Shown here piece by piece: positions 1-5,328 of a stretch of DNA of 5,898 nucleotides. The notes under the pieces are model-generated. The model was not told the DNA's origin and did not search any database. It saw nothing but the letters and a program-made list of their open reading frames with translations. Source of the stretch: Dehalococcoidia bacterium (GTDB lineage Bacteria > Chloroflexota > Dehalococcoidia > E44-bin15); NCBI GenBank assembly GCA_004377275.1, contig SOIC01000144.1, positions 1 to 5,898 on the forward strand, in the 5' to 3' direction. The first letter of the stretch is position 1; each line of letters starts with the position of its first letter. The translations under genes were made by a program, and so were the position numbers.

Positions 1-297
1 ACCGGAGATCGACGGGGCAATTGAAAAACCCCTAAGGTCAGGGCTTCGAATACCTCATTCAATAGAAGTGATTCCACCCCTGCGCTGCATAGCGCCTCTG
101 CCATTCCGTAGCGGGAAGCGTATCAGCAATGGGGGGCAACTTTGACATCAAATAGCGTCGCAACACCCATTCTGCATGAAGTGTGGGCTTTGTATTCCTG
201 GTAAAGCTCTTTTCGCACTTCCCCGATGTTACTCCTTTACAACCCACTTAAATTTTTAGCGTAACCTGTCTGGTTTCAAGCAGCTATTTATATGGGC
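1..297. other. Non-coding region upstream of hisS, no supported gene
   Basis: I see no convincing gene in this stretch. It is more AT-rich than the genes that follow, especially around 247-292. A 62-codon minus-strand frame (59-247) begins with GTG directly after an in-frame TAA and has no Shine-Dalgarno at usable spacing. A plus-strand frame is open from the window edge to a TGA at 143-145, but its translation resembles no protein I know. A G6 run lies at 131-136. No tRNA, T-box antiterminator or intrinsic terminator was found. The minus-strand frame could be the decayed tail of a gene, but that is a guess. Confidence 0.5.
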
Positions 298-311
298 TTT
301 ACAACCCCCTT
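235..311 (+). repeat. Pair of 15-bp direct repeats upstream of hisS
   Basis: The unit CTTTACAACCCACTT at 235-249 recurs at 297-311 as CTTTACAACCCCCTT, matching at 14 of 15 positions with starts 62 bp apart. The second copy contains the proposed hisS -35 hexamer TTTACA. The first copy has the same TTTACA but no matching -10 downstream. It could be a duplicated promoter fragment or a paired binding site; no regulator is identifiable. Confidence 0.45.
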
Positions 312-327
312 TACCCTAGTGTATGCT
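298..327 (+). promoter_or_regulatory. Probable sigma70 promoter of hisS
   Basis: TTTACA (298-303, 5/6 to TTGACA) and TATGCT (322-327, 4/6 to TATAAT) are separated by 18 bp. The predicted transcription start is near 334, which leaves only about 15 nt before the proposed TTG start at 349. The placement fits the ribosome binding site at 336-343 and would put the upstream ATG at 292 outside the mRNA. The -10 match is modest, so this is a moderate call. Confidence 0.42.
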
Positions 328-335
328 AGCCCGGG

Positions 336-343
336 AAAGGGGG
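336..343 (+). promoter_or_regulatory. Ribosome binding site deciding the hisS start
   Basis: AAAGGGGG lies 5 nt upstream of the TTG at 349. The alternative in-frame ATG at 292 is preceded by an AT-rich stretch with no purine-rich Shine-Dalgarno. This site, together with homology beginning at the YKAPRGTADILP segment, favours the TTG start. Confidence 0.6.
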
Positions 344-348
344 CTTGT

Positions 349-1605
349 TTGTATAAGGCACCGAGAGGCACAGCGGATATCCTGCCCGCGGAACAGGGCT
401 ACTTTAGATACATCGAGGAGCGGGCCGCGGATATTTGCCAGCGCTATGGCTATGAGCGCATCGATACCCCCGTCTTTGAGGATGCCCGCCTTTTTATTCG
501 CACCATCGGCCCGGGCACAGACATTGTGAAGAAGGAGACCTACTCCTTTGAGGATCGCAGTGGCCAGGGGATGACGCTGTGCCCCGAGGGCACCGCCCCT
601 ATATGTCGCGCCTATCTGGAGCACGGTATGTATAACCTGCCCCAGCCGGTAAGGCTCTATTACTTTGCCGCCATCTTCAGATACGAGCGACCCCAGAAAG
701 GGAGATACCGACAGCATCAGCAGTTTGGCGTTGAGGCGCTGGGCGAGGGTGACCCCGCCCTGGATGCCGAGGTTATCGAGATGGCGTGGCGTTTCTTCAA
801 GTCTCTCGGCTTGCGCAAGCTTTCTATGCAAGTAAACAGCATCGGGTGCCGGTTGTGCCGCCCCGCTTATTTGGAGAGGCTTAAAGGGTATTACTCCCAG
901 CATATAAACCAGCTGTGCCCCGAATGCAAAGCAAGGTTTCGGAAGAATCCGCTACGCCTGCTCGACTGTAAGAAGCCCTCGTGTCAGGATGTAGCCGCCG
1001 CGGCCCCTAAAAGCGTGGAGCACCTGTGCCCCGAATGTAGAGAACATTTTAGAAGTGTGGGGAGGTATCTCCGTCTTTTAAAGGTTCCTTTCAAGAAGAA
1101 CCATCGTCTGGTGCGGGGGCTGGACTACTATACCAGGACGGTCTTCGAGGTCCAGCCCCAGGGTGAGGAAGGTGCGCAGAGCGCCCTGGGCGGCGGGGGC
1201 CGCTACGATGACCTAATCGAGGAGATGGGAGGCAAGCCTACGCCGGCCATCGGCTTTGCCGTAGGGATGGAGCGCATCGTGCTCAATCTGAAGGAGCAGG
1301 GCATCACCCCGCCGGCTCCGGAAGCCCAGGCGATATTCGTGGCCTATGTGGGGGATGAGGCAAAGGCCGAGGCGATTAAGCTCGCCGCGGAGCTGCGCCG
1401 CGCTGGCATCCTGGTTTACTGGAGCTTTGGTAGTAAAAGTTTGAAGGCCCAGATGCGTCAGGCGAATGTCTTAGGAGCAGAATATACCTTCATCTTTGGC
1501 GAGGACGAGGTTAAAAACGGCACGGTGGTGTACCGGGACATGGTGGAGGGGGAGCAGTGGGAGGTTGAGGTGGGTGAGGTGGTTGCCCTGCTCACGCAAG
1601 TTTGA
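349..1605 (+). CDS. hisS: Histidyl-tRNA synthetase (class II)
   Basis: HisRS charges tRNA-His with histidine in the cytoplasm using ATP. From the TTG start the protein is 418 residues, a usual bacterial length; starting at the ATG at 292 would add 19 residues unlike the family. The N-terminus YKAPRGTADILP is the normal HisRS beginning. Class II motif 2 is at about 110-132 (FRYERPQKGRYRQ, then FG.EALG). The HisRS-specific signature LVRGLDYYTRTVFE is at 254-267, with R256 the likely equivalent of the E. coli catalytic arginine 259. A glycine-rich ALGGGGRYDDL (279-289) and motif 3 (AIGFAVGMERIVL, 300-312) follow, then the anticodon-binding domain from about 328. An insert at 167-230 carries four cysteine pairs, possibly metal-binding. 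One oddity is LCPEGT at 77-82, where LRPEGT is usual. The gene ends in TGA, inside the next promoter. Confidence 0.96.
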   Translation: MYKAPRGTADILPAEQGYFRYIEERAADICQRYGYERIDTPVFEDARLFIRTIGPGTDIVKKETYSFEDRSGQGMTLCPEGTAPICRAYLEHGMYNLPQPVRLYYFAAIFRYERPQKGRYRQHQQFGVEALGEGDPALDAEVIEMAWRFFKSLGLRKLSMQVNSIGCRLCRPAYLERLKGYYSQHINQLCPECKARFRKNPLRLLDCKKPSCQDVAAAAPKSVEHLCPECREHFRSVGRYLRLLKVPFKKNHRLVRGLDYYTRTVFEVQPQGEEGAQSALGGGGRYDDLIEEMGGKPTPAIGFAVGMERIVLNLKEQGITPPAPEAQAIFVAYVGDEAKAEAIKLAAELRRAGILVYWSFGSKSLKAQMRQANVLGAEYTFIFGEDEVKNGTVVYRDMVEGEQWEVEVGEVVALLTQV

Positions 1606-1629
1606 AAAGTAGCCAGCTTGTGGTATAAT
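1602..1629 (+). promoter_or_regulatory. Strong extended -10 promoter for prfA-prmC
   Basis: TTGAAA (1602-1607, 5/6) overlaps the hisS stop codon TGA at 1603-1605. A 16-bp spacer leads to a perfect TATAAT (1624-1629), preceded by TGG, a full TGn extended -10. The predicted start is at about 1636-1637, immediately before the hairpin at 1639-1655. This is the best -10 in the window by consensus. Confidence 0.75.
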
Positions 1630-1638
1630 AATAAATAC

Positions 1639-1660
1639 GACCCCCTTTCGGGGTCTTTTT
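1639..1660 (+). terminator. Intrinsic terminator after hisS / 5' hairpin of prfA mRNA
   Basis: GACCCC (1639-1644), loop CTTTC and GGGGTC (1650-1655) form a perfect 6-bp GC-rich stem, followed by five T (1656-1660). As a terminator it would end hisS transcripts about 55 nt after the stop codon. The strong promoter at 1602-1629 fires just upstream, so the same hairpin would also be the extreme 5' end of the prfA transcript. Confidence 0.75.
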
Positions 1661-1679
1661 ATACTGAAAAGGTAGAAAG

Positions 1680-2744
1680 ATGCTGGAGAAACTGGAATCG
1701 GTTGAGAAACGTTACGAGGAGTTGAACCAGCTTATGGCACAGCCTGAGGTTGCCGCCGACTTCGAACGTCTTCAGAGCCTGGCCAAGGAGCAGGCAGGGA
1801 TTAGCGAGCTTGTGGCTAAATATCGGGAGTATAAGAGGACATCTCAGACTCTCGAAGAGACGCGCGCCATGCTGGAAAAGGGCGTGGACGATGAGATGGC
1901 GGCGCTGGTGAAGGAAGAGCTGGAAAGCCTCGAAGCGCGTCTGGAGAGTCTGACCCGGGAACTGGAAGAAGCCATTGCGCCCCGCGATGCCTATGGTGAG
2001 AAGGATGTCATTGTGGAGATTCGCGCTGGCGCAGGAGGGGAGGAGGCCGCCCTGTTTGCGGCCGACCTGTTTCGGATGTACACCCGCTACGCTGAAGCTA
2101 GAGGGTGGCAGGTGGATGTGGTAGACAGTAACCAGAGCGGCATTGGGGGCTTTAAGGAGATCATCTTCGAGGTCAAGGGGAAGGGCGCCTATGGCAGGCT
2201 CAAGTATGAGCGCGGGGTGCACCGGGTGCAGCGGGTGCCCGTCACCGAGGCCGGCGGCCGCATTCACACCTCAACCGCTACCGTCGCCGTCCTCCCCGAG
2301 GCGGAGGAGGTGGAGGTTGAGATCAATCCCCATGACCTCAGGGTGGACATCTTTCGCAGCGGGGGTCACGGGGGGCAGAGTGTGAACAAGGTAGCCACCG
2401 CGGTGCGCATCATACACCTGCCCACGGGGATTACCGCCAGCTGTCAGGATGAGCGCTCACAGTTGCGAAACAAGAATAGGGCGATGGCGGTGCTCCGGGC
2501 TCGGCTCCTGGACCGGGAGCAAAGGAGGCATTTTGAGGAGATCGCCAGGGAGCGCCGCTCCCAGGTGGGAAGCGGGGAGCGCTCCGAGAAGATCCGTACC
2601 TATAACTTCCCCCAGGGCAGGGTATCCGATCACCGCATCGGACTCACCCTACACAACCTGGAAAGCATCCTTGGCGGGGAGCTGGATACCCTTATCAGCG
2701 CCCTCGCTTCGCGAGATCAGGCAAAGCGGCTGGAGGAAGCGTGA
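1680..2744 (+). CDS. prfA: Peptide chain release factor 1 (RF1)
   Basis: RF1 recognises UAA and UAG in the ribosomal A site and triggers peptide release. The 354-residue product has normal length. Its N-terminal part (1-100) is helical and charged. The tripeptide anticodon is PVT at 187-189, in the RVPVTEAGGRIHTSTATVAVLPE context, which marks RF1 because RF2 carries SPF. The catalytic GGQ is at 231-233 within RSGGHGGQSVN, matching the class-I release factor signature. CQDERSQLRNKNRAM follows at 255-269, and the C-terminal RTYNFPQGRVSDHRI segment is typical. The ATG at 1680 has AAGGT six bases upstream. The gene overlaps prmC by 4 bp; PrmC would methylate Q233. After GGQ the sequence reads SVNKVATAVRI where HVNKTDSAVRI is common. 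The gene itself ends in TGA, an RF2 codon, so RF1 does not terminate its own synthesis. Confidence 0.97.
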   Translation: MLEKLESVEKRYEELNQLMAQPEVAADFERLQSLAKEQAGISELVAKYREYKRTSQTLEETRAMLEKGVDDEMAALVKEELESLEARLESLTRELEEAIAPRDAYGEKDVIVEIRAGAGGEEAALFAADLFRMYTRYAEARGWQVDVVDSNQSGIGGFKEIIFEVKGKGAYGRLKYERGVHRVQRVPVTEAGGRIHTSTATVAVLPEAEEVEVEINPHDLRVDIFRSGGHGGQSVNKVATAVRIIHLPTGITASCQDERSQLRNKNRAMAVLRARLLDREQRRHFEEIARERRSQVGSGERSEKIRTYNFPQGRVSDHRIGLTLHNLESILGGELDTLISALASRDQAKRLEEA

Positions 2745-3685
2745 GCATAAAGCAGGCCCGCCATCAAGCTTCACGAACCCTCGCCGCTCACGCCATCGAG
2801 GATGCCCCTCTGGAAGCAGAGTTGCTGCTGATGCACCTTTTGGGCATCGACCGCGCTCATCTCTATGTCCGACTTGAGGATGAATTCTTGCCCCATGAAG
2901 AGCAGGCCCTCGATCAGTTGATAGATCGTCGCCTCTCTCATGAGCCTCTGGCCTACATTATCGGTCACCGCGAGTTTTACGGACAGGATTTCTACGTGGC
3001 CCCGGGGGTGCTCATCCCCAGAGCGGAGAGTGAGCTCCTGGTGGAGGAGGCCCTCGATTATGTGGAAAGCCATTTCCCCGATAAAACCCATCGCTCCAAG
3101 AGGGATGAAAAGGTTGAAAAGTCCGGGAAAGAACTGCCAACGGAGCATAAATCGCCGGCAGTGGAAAAGTACGAAATAATCGCCGAGATCGGCACCGGCA
3201 GCGGGGCCATCGCCATCTCCCTGGCACTGCGTCTGCCGAGGGCGACAGTCTATGCCACCGACGTCTCACCGCGTGCCCTGGAGATAGCGAGGGTTAATTG
3301 TGAGAAACACGGGGTCCAAGATCGGGTCCAGCTCCTGGAGGGCGACCTGCTGACTCCCCTTCCTGAGCCGGTGGATATCATCATAGCCAACCTCCCCTAT
3401 ATCAGGGATGAAGAAATAGGGGAGCTGAGCGCTGAGATAAGGATGTATGAGCCTGTTGTGGCCCTCGCCGGGGGTCGCGACGGGCTGCATAGGATACGCC
3501 AGCTTCTGGTTGATGCGCCCCAAAAACTCCGCCCCGGGGGCATCGTTCTCATCGAGATCGGGCCCACGCAGGGAGAGGTACTAACCTCGTGGGCAAGGGG
3601 CCTCTTCCCCGCTGCGAGGATAGCATTGGCTCACGACCTCAGCGGCAGGGCTCGGGTGTTAAGGGTAATATTGACAAGGCACTGA
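2741..3685 (+). CDS. prmC: Release factor glutamine methyltransferase PrmC (HemK)
   Basis: PrmC transfers a methyl group from S-adenosylmethionine to the GGQ glutamine of RF1 and RF2, improving peptide release. The GTG start overlaps the prfA stop as GTGA, with GGAGG four bases upstream inside prfA, indicating translational coupling. The N-terminal helical substrate-binding domain covers about 1-75. The linker motif EPLAYIIGHREFYG (68-81) and LIPRAESELLVEEAL (91-105, family usually LIPRPETELL) follow. The SAM-binding motif I is EIGTGSGAIAISLA (149-162), with the acidic motif II at ATDVS (172-176). The active-site tetrapeptide is NLPY at 217-220, where PrmC normally has NPPY. A charged stretch at about 108-145 is extra to the usual family layout and explains the 314-residue length against roughly 280. 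The fold and the prfA linkage make the assignment firm despite these variations. Confidence 0.93.
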   Translation: MSIKQARHQASRTLAAHAIEDAPLEAELLLMHLLGIDRAHLYVRLEDEFLPHEEQALDQLIDRRLSHEPLAYIIGHREFYGQDFYVAPGVLIPRAESELLVEEALDYVESHFPDKTHRSKRDEKVEKSGKELPTEHKSPAVEKYEIIAEIGTGSGAIAISLALRLPRATVYATDVSPRALEIARVNCEKHGVQDRVQLLEGDLLTPLPEPVDIIIANLPYIRDEEIGELSAEIRMYEPVVALAGGRDGLHRIRQLLVDAPQKLRPGGIVLIEIGPTQGEVLTSWARGLFPAARIALAHDLSGRARVLRVILTRH

Positions 3686-3698
3686 ACAGGGATATAAG
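3671..3698 (+). promoter_or_regulatory. Strong sigma70 promoter of glnA
   Basis: A perfect TTGACA (3671-3676) lies within the last codons of prmC and is followed after 16 bp by TATAAG (3693-3698, 5/6). The predicted start is at about 3705, giving a leader of about 20 nt with AAGGAGG (3711-3717) seven bases before the ATG. I see no GlnR-type palindrome or sigma54 GG-N10-GC element. Confidence 0.7.
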
Positions 3699-3724
3699 CT
3701 ATCGGTGGGGAAGGAGGATTTGAC

Positions 3725-5062
3725 ATGGCAACCAAGGCTGAAGTGGCCAAAGAGCAGGTTCTCAAGATGGCAAAGGAGCAGGGTGTGAAATTCATCAGGC
3801 TCTGGTTCACCGACATCCTGGGCTTTTTAAAAAGCGTGGCTATCACGGTGGAGGAACTGGAAAGGGCGCTGAAGGAAGGGGTAGGCTTCGATGGCTCCTC
3901 AATCGAGGGTTTTGCCCGGATCGATGAAAGCGATATGGTGGCCATGCCCGATCCTCTCACCTTTTGCATGCTCCCCTGGAGACATACGGAGCATACGGTA
4001 GCTAGGATGTTCTGCGACATCCTGATGCCCGGTGGCGAGCCCTTCGAAGGCGATCCCAGGTATGTCCTGAAGAGGAACCTTAAGAGGGCCGCTGACCTTG
4101 GTTACACCGTCTATGTGGGGCCGGAGATGGAGTATTTCTATTTCCAGGATTCCGAGAGCACCAAGCTACTGGATCATGGGGGTTACTTCGACTTGACCCC
4201 GGTGGACGTGGCTACCGACCTGCGCCGTGAGACCATCCTCGCCATAGAGGAGATGGGCCTCAAGGTGGAGTTTGCTCACCACGAGGTCGCCCCAAGCCAG
4301 CACGAGATCGACCTGAGATATACCGAGGCCCTGAGCATGGCCGATTGTGTGATGACCTATCGCCTGGTGGTGAAGCAGGTAGCCCAAAAGTTTGGGGTTT
4401 ATGCCACCTTTATGCCTAAGCCTATCTCTGGGGTAAATGGCAATGGCATGCATGTGCACCAATCGCTATTTAAGGGCGAGCGCAACGCCTTCTTCGATAA
4501 GGATGATGCGTATCACCTATCCAAAGTAGGAAAATGCTATGTGGCGGGGTTACTGAAACATGCCCTGGAGATCACCGCCATCACCAGCCAGTGGGTCAAT
4601 TCCTATAAGAGATTGATCCCGGGCTATGAGGCACCTGTATATATCTCCTGGGCCCGCAGAAACCGCTCTGACCTCATCCGCATCCCCGAGTACCAGCCGG
4701 GAAAGGAAAATGCCACCCGAGTGGAGTATCGCTCCCCAGATCCTGCCTGTAACCCCTATCTCGCCTTCGCTGTAATGCTGGCTGCTGGGCTGGAGGGGAT
4801 TGAGAAGGAATACGAGCTGCCTGCGCCGGTGGAGGAGAACGTATTTGAGATGGCTGAGGAGGAGCGGAAGCGGAGGGGGATCGAGACACTACCGGGGAAC
4901 CTATTTGAGGCCATCCAGCTCACCGAGGGGAGCGAGCTGGTGAGAAAGGCCCTCGGTGACCATGTTTTCTATACCTTCATCAAGAACAAGAAGATCGAGT
5001 GGGACCTCTACCGCACCCAGGTAACCGACTACGAGCTGAAGCGCTATCTGCCCATCCTGTGA
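3725..5062 (+). CDS. glnA: Glutamine synthetase type I (GSI-alpha-like)
   Basis: The enzyme makes glutamine from glutamate, ammonia and ATP in the cytoplasm and is the entry point for ammonia assimilation; type I enzymes are dodecamers. At 445 residues it has the GSI-alpha length. Visible motifs are GFDGSSIEGF (54-63), metal ligands in GPEMEYF (E134, E136), HEVAPSQHEID with E187 and E194, the ATP/glutamate segment GNGMHVHQS (239-247, H243), YKRLIPGYEAP with R296 and flap E302, and EYRSPDPACNPYLAFA (334-349, R336). R65 in EGFARIDESD matches by context the Bacillus R62 involved in glutamine feedback inhibition (inferred). The NLYDLP adenylylation site of GSI-beta enzymes is absent; the corresponding area reads LPGNLFEAI, so control by adenylylation is unlikely. 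The ATG has AAGGAGG seven bases upstream and its own promoter. No PII or ammonium transporter gene is adjacent in this window. Confidence 0.97.
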   Translation: MATKAEVAKEQVLKMAKEQGVKFIRLWFTDILGFLKSVAITVEELERALKEGVGFDGSSIEGFARIDESDMVAMPDPLTFCMLPWRHTEHTVARMFCDILMPGGEPFEGDPRYVLKRNLKRAADLGYTVYVGPEMEYFYFQDSESTKLLDHGGYFDLTPVDVATDLRRETILAIEEMGLKVEFAHHEVAPSQHEIDLRYTEALSMADCVMTYRLVVKQVAQKFGVYATFMPKPISGVNGNGMHVHQSLFKGERNAFFDKDDAYHLSKVGKCYVAGLLKHALEITAITSQWVNSYKRLIPGYEAPVYISWARRNRSDLIRIPEYQPGKENATRVEYRSPDPACNPYLAFAVMLAAGLEGIEKEYELPAPVEENVFEMAEEERKRRGIETLPGNLFEAIQLTEGSELVRKALGDHVFYTFIKNKKIEWDLYRTQVTDYELKRYLPIL

Positions 5063-5150
5063 AAGAACGCGAAGCGGATCGGAGATAAAGCATCGCGGAT
5101 ATTGGCACTCGTTATCCTGTCTCTGGCGTTGAAGCCCGCCACCTCAGGTA
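5063..5150. other. Spacer between glnA and the rRNA promoter
   Basis: This 88-bp stretch shows no ORF, tRNA or convincing terminator. The only hairpin, TGGCG (5124-5128) with CGCCA (5137-5141), has a 5-bp stem and no following T run. glnA transcripts may therefore read into the rRNA leader, or be ended by a Rho-type mechanism not visible here. Confidence 0.45.
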
Positions 5151-5180
5151 TTGACATGTTAGAATTAACTGTGGTAATAT
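5151..5180 (+). promoter_or_regulatory. Promoter of the 23S rRNA gene
   Basis: A perfect TTGACA (5151-5156), an 18-bp spacer and TAATAT (5175-5180) preceded by TGG (an extended -10) form a good sigma70-type promoter. The predicted start is at about 5187, giving a leader of about 142 nt. The presence of a dedicated promoter indicates that 23S is transcribed separately from 16S here. Confidence 0.68.
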
Positions 5181-5205
5181 ATACTCAGTGATACGGGAGC
5201 GAGAT

Positions 5206-5309
5206 AAAACTGAATAGTTGACTTAGGTTAAAGGCTGATGTAAACTTAGAGGCGGCTTACATCAAGCCGTCTCTTGTTGTGTGAAGCACCTTAAAAACTG
5301 AATATAGTT
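5206..5309 (+). repeat. Direct repeat AAAACTGAATA bracketing the leader hairpins
   Basis: AAAACTGAATA occurs at 5206-5216 and at 5294-5304. The similarity extends further if a 2-base TA insertion is allowed (GTT at 5217-5219 and 5307-5309). The copies lie on either side of the alternative hairpins and resemble boxA-type rRNA antitermination sequences, although that identification is by memory only. Confidence 0.45.
5233..5280 (+). promoter_or_regulatory. Attenuator-like pair of mutually exclusive hairpins
   Basis: Structure A pairs GGCTGATGTAA (5233-5243) with TTACATC-A-AGCC (5257-5268, one bulged A), giving 11 pairs around a 13-nt loop. Structure B pairs AGAGGCGGCTT (5248-5258) with AAGCCGTCTCT (5264-5274), giving 11 pairs including one G-U around the loop ACATC, then TGTTGT (5275-5280). 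Positions 5257-5258 and 5264-5268 are used in both, so only one can form at a time. B looks like a weak intrinsic terminator, with A as its antiterminator. The U tract is poor, so function is uncertain. Confidence 0.42.
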
Positions 5310-5328
5310 ATGCCCACCTGTTAGTGTA

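Larger units (their letters stand above)
5187..5328 (+). promoter_or_regulatory. Leader of the 23S rRNA transcript
   Basis: This transcribed leader would be removed during rRNA maturation. It contains two competing hairpins (5233-5274), two copies of AAAACTGAATA (5206-5216 and 5294-5304), and a CACCTTAAAAACTGAATA stretch shortly before the gene. From memory that stretch resembles the boxA-like CTTTGAAAACTGAATA motif found before 23S in many Gram-positive rRNA operons. The rRNase processing stem cannot be verified because the 3' end of the gene is outside the window. Confidence 0.5.

Noticed and set aside
1..58. Partial tRNA or rRNA at the left edge
   Set aside because: A TTCGAA lies near 45-50, but there is no matching T-arm stem or acceptor end.
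2..145. Plus-strand frame open from the window edge
   Set aside because: Only 47 codons, rich in proline and arginine, with no recognisable motif; it could be chance.
142..170. TTGACA at 142-147 as a hisS promoter
   Set aside because: No acceptable -10 hexamer at 16-18 bp spacing (acccat at 17).
59..247. 62-codon minus-strand frame
   Set aside because: GTG start directly after a stop, no ribosome binding site at usable spacing, no recognisable family and no other support. It may be a remnant, but is not reportable as a gene.
1..348. T-box or other riboswitch before hisS
   Set aside because: No AGGGTGG-type antiterminator sequence and no terminator in front of hisS; the proposed transcript leader is only about 15 nt.
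1659..2267. Long minus-strand frame opposite prfA, and similar frames inside the other genes
   Set aside because: They are antisense or out-of-frame shadows of firmly identified genes, with no independent start signals or family resemblance.
5124..5141. Terminator of glnA
   Set aside because: Five-base stem with an 8-nt loop and no T run.
5218..5246. Second rRNA promoter TTGACT-N17-TAAACT
   Set aside because: The -10 matches at only 4 of 6 positions, and the predicted start would fall inside the leader hairpins; the upstream promoter is clearly better. Tandem rRNA promoters are common, so it is not excluded.
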